64,000 nt of DNA from Leptodesmis sichuanensis A121 (lineage in GTDB: Bacteria > Cyanobacteriota > Cyanobacteriia > Leptolyngbyales > Leptolyngbyaceae). The stretch spans positions 1,116,001-1,180,000 of the forward strand of contig NZ_CP075171.1 of assembly GCF_021379005.1 (NCBI RefSeq). Reading direction: 5' to 3'. Positions 62,805-64,000 of the stretch are shown here, piece by piece. The number at the start of each line of letters is the position of its first letter. Position 1 is the stretch's first letter. The notes below the pieces were generated by a model. That model was not told the DNA's origin and ran no database searches. It saw nothing but the letters and a program-made list of their open reading frames with translations. The position numbers were made by a program, and so were the translations under genes.

Positions 62805-63940
62805 CGGAAAGCGTTTATTTCGCTTGTAATGTTGACCTCAAGAAAGATGGCCCCACGGTGGTTGAAATCCCGCCGCAGGTCTTGGGGATGGCCAACGATG
62901 CCTATTTCCGGTATATCGTCGATTTTGGCATGGCTGGTCCGGATCAGGGGCGAGGGGGCAAATATTTGCTGCTGCCGCCGGATTATGACGGTGACGTGCC
63001 CGAAGGTTATTTCGTCGCGCAGTCGCGCACCTACCGGGTTTGGGTGATGGCGCGTGCCAGCCAAACGATCAGCGGCATGGGCGAACAGGCTCTCCAGTGG
63101 TATGGCGATCATTGTGCCGTCTACCCGTTCAAGGATGGCTACAGAAGGCCCAATGTCATGAATTGCGGCAGCATGTTCGCAGATACCACCCACCCCCATG
63201 ATCTCCAGTATTTCGTCAACCTCGACAAGGTGATTCAATACGAGCCGACGGCGGCATTTGCGCCAGAACAGTTGGGGCTGTTGCGATCGCTGGGTATCGA
63301 GAAGGGCAAGACCTTTGACCCCGACGAGCGCATGAAGCAGATCCTCGATACGGCGGCCAAGACGGGTTTGGGGATGGCCAGGGCCATTGCCTATCAATCG
63401 CGCGAGCCGGAAGCGCGGGTTTATCCTGACCGCCACTGGGAATACGTCTTCATTGGCGGTAGCCACGAATTCTTGAGGAATGGCGCTAGAAACCTCGATG
63501 CCAGAACCTTGTTCCACTTTACGGCCATTTGCGTGACCCCGGCGATGGTGGACAAGGTGGTTGGCGTCGGATCTCAGTACATGAGCGCCTATAAAGATGC
63601 CGATGGAGAGTACCTAGATGGCGGCAAGAACTACCAGCTTCACCTGCCGCCCAACATCCCCGTCAACAACTTCTGGTCGGTGACCCTGTACGACCCTGGC
63701 ACGCGATCGCTGCTACAAACCGACCAACGCAAACCGAGTGTCAACAGCTTTGATCAGCCGGAACAGAACCCTGACGGTTCCTATGACCTCTATTTTGGCC
63801 CTAGCGCACCAGCAGGCAAGGAAAGGAACTGGGTCCAGACGGTTCCTGGCAAGGGTTGGTTCACTTACATTCGCCTGTACGGCCCGCTGGAGCCTTTCTT
63901 CGAGCAGACCTGGAAGCCCGACGACATCGTGAAAATCTAA
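62805..63940 (+). pseudogene. DUF1254/DUF1214 gene, 3' part
   Basis: The frame at the IS junction reads E-S-V-Y-F-A-C-N-V-D-L-K-K-D-G-P-T-V-V-E-I-P. It carries the rest of DUF1254 and the whole DUF1214 C-terminus (F-W-S-V-T-L-Y-D, N-P-D-G-S-Y-D-L-Y-F-G-P-S-A-P, G-K-G-W-F-T-Y-I-R-L-Y-G-P-L-E-P). An internal start at 62858 exists and could express a truncated protein. GCGATCGC sites inside (for example near 63288) show the gene is at home in this genome or adapted to it. Confidence 0.85.
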
Positions 63941-63985
63941 GCAGCGGTGCCAACAATTTGACTCAACGGTATCAAGGACAAACCA

Positions 63986-64000
63986 ATGAATAAAGAGAAG
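63986..64000 (+). CDS. Start of a further gene (partial)
   Basis: ATG followed by four codons (M-N-K-E-K) at the window edge. An AAGGA lies at 63974-63978, eight bases upstream. It is 45 bases after the DUF1214 stop and probably belongs to the same transcript. No product can be named. Confidence 0.4.

Noticed and set aside
1-64000. tRNA or rRNA genes
   Set aside because: Intergenic regions were read on both strands for cloverleaf-like ends and conserved TTC-A stems; none was convincing. A tRNAscan-SE run would be decisive.

Overview
This window is chromosomal DNA of a cyanobacterium. It carries petB and petD (cytochrome b6f) divergent from ctpA (the D1-processing protease), a cyanobacterial pstSCAB operon, and very many GCGATCGC (HIP1) octamers. 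CHAT, FHA and PP2C signalling proteins also fit a filamentous or otherwise complex cyanobacterium, possibly Leptolyngbya-like. The genus is inference. No rRNA, tRNA or CRISPR array was found.

Positions 1 to 34.6 kb are mostly ordinary core genome: transporters (GPH, AEC), a VanY-type peptidase, peptide deformylase, the pst phosphate operon, gltX, 3-methyladenine glycosylase, aroC, petBD and ctpA. Embedded at 9.7-16.3 kb is a signalling island: an FHA-PrsW membrane protease, a CHAT caspase-like protease with an FHA domain, and a PP2C phosphatase fused to a kinase-like region that lacks the usual catalytic motifs. Together they look like a phospho-threonine-controlled proteolysis module.

Positions 34.7 to 46.2 kb are a decaying accessory zone. 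It holds a type I sulfatase, a divergent AraC-type regulator and a formylglycine-generating enzyme (FGE) that matures sulfatases. The sulfatase is split by an ISKra4-like element, which itself carries an ISL3 element. The AraC gene is split by another IS. Every insertion can be removed at an exact target-site duplication to restore an open frame. FGE is intact. A 20-bp motif is shared by the sulfatase/AraC intergenic region and the FGE upstream region, suggesting a former regulon. A second ISL3 copy lies at 45.0-46.2 kb, beside a truncated 2H phosphoesterase.

Positions 46.3 to 57 kb carry an outer-membrane barrel protein, a BASS-family transporter, an RND efflux pair (adaptor and pump) and small membrane proteins. 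Two 200-bp copies of a non-autonomous element with terminal inverted repeats and internal hairpins lie in opposite orientation around the BASS-to-LURP block. One of them has a perfect 9-bp target duplication.

Positions 57 to 64 kb hold a metallo-beta-lactamase-type alkyl sulfatase, a secreted protein and a UPF0114 membrane protein. They are followed by an eroded array of DUF1254/DUF1214 genes: one split by an IS1-like element with a 9-bp duplication, the others reduced to fragments. The four full-length IS elements of the window all lie between 36.8 and 62.8 kb.
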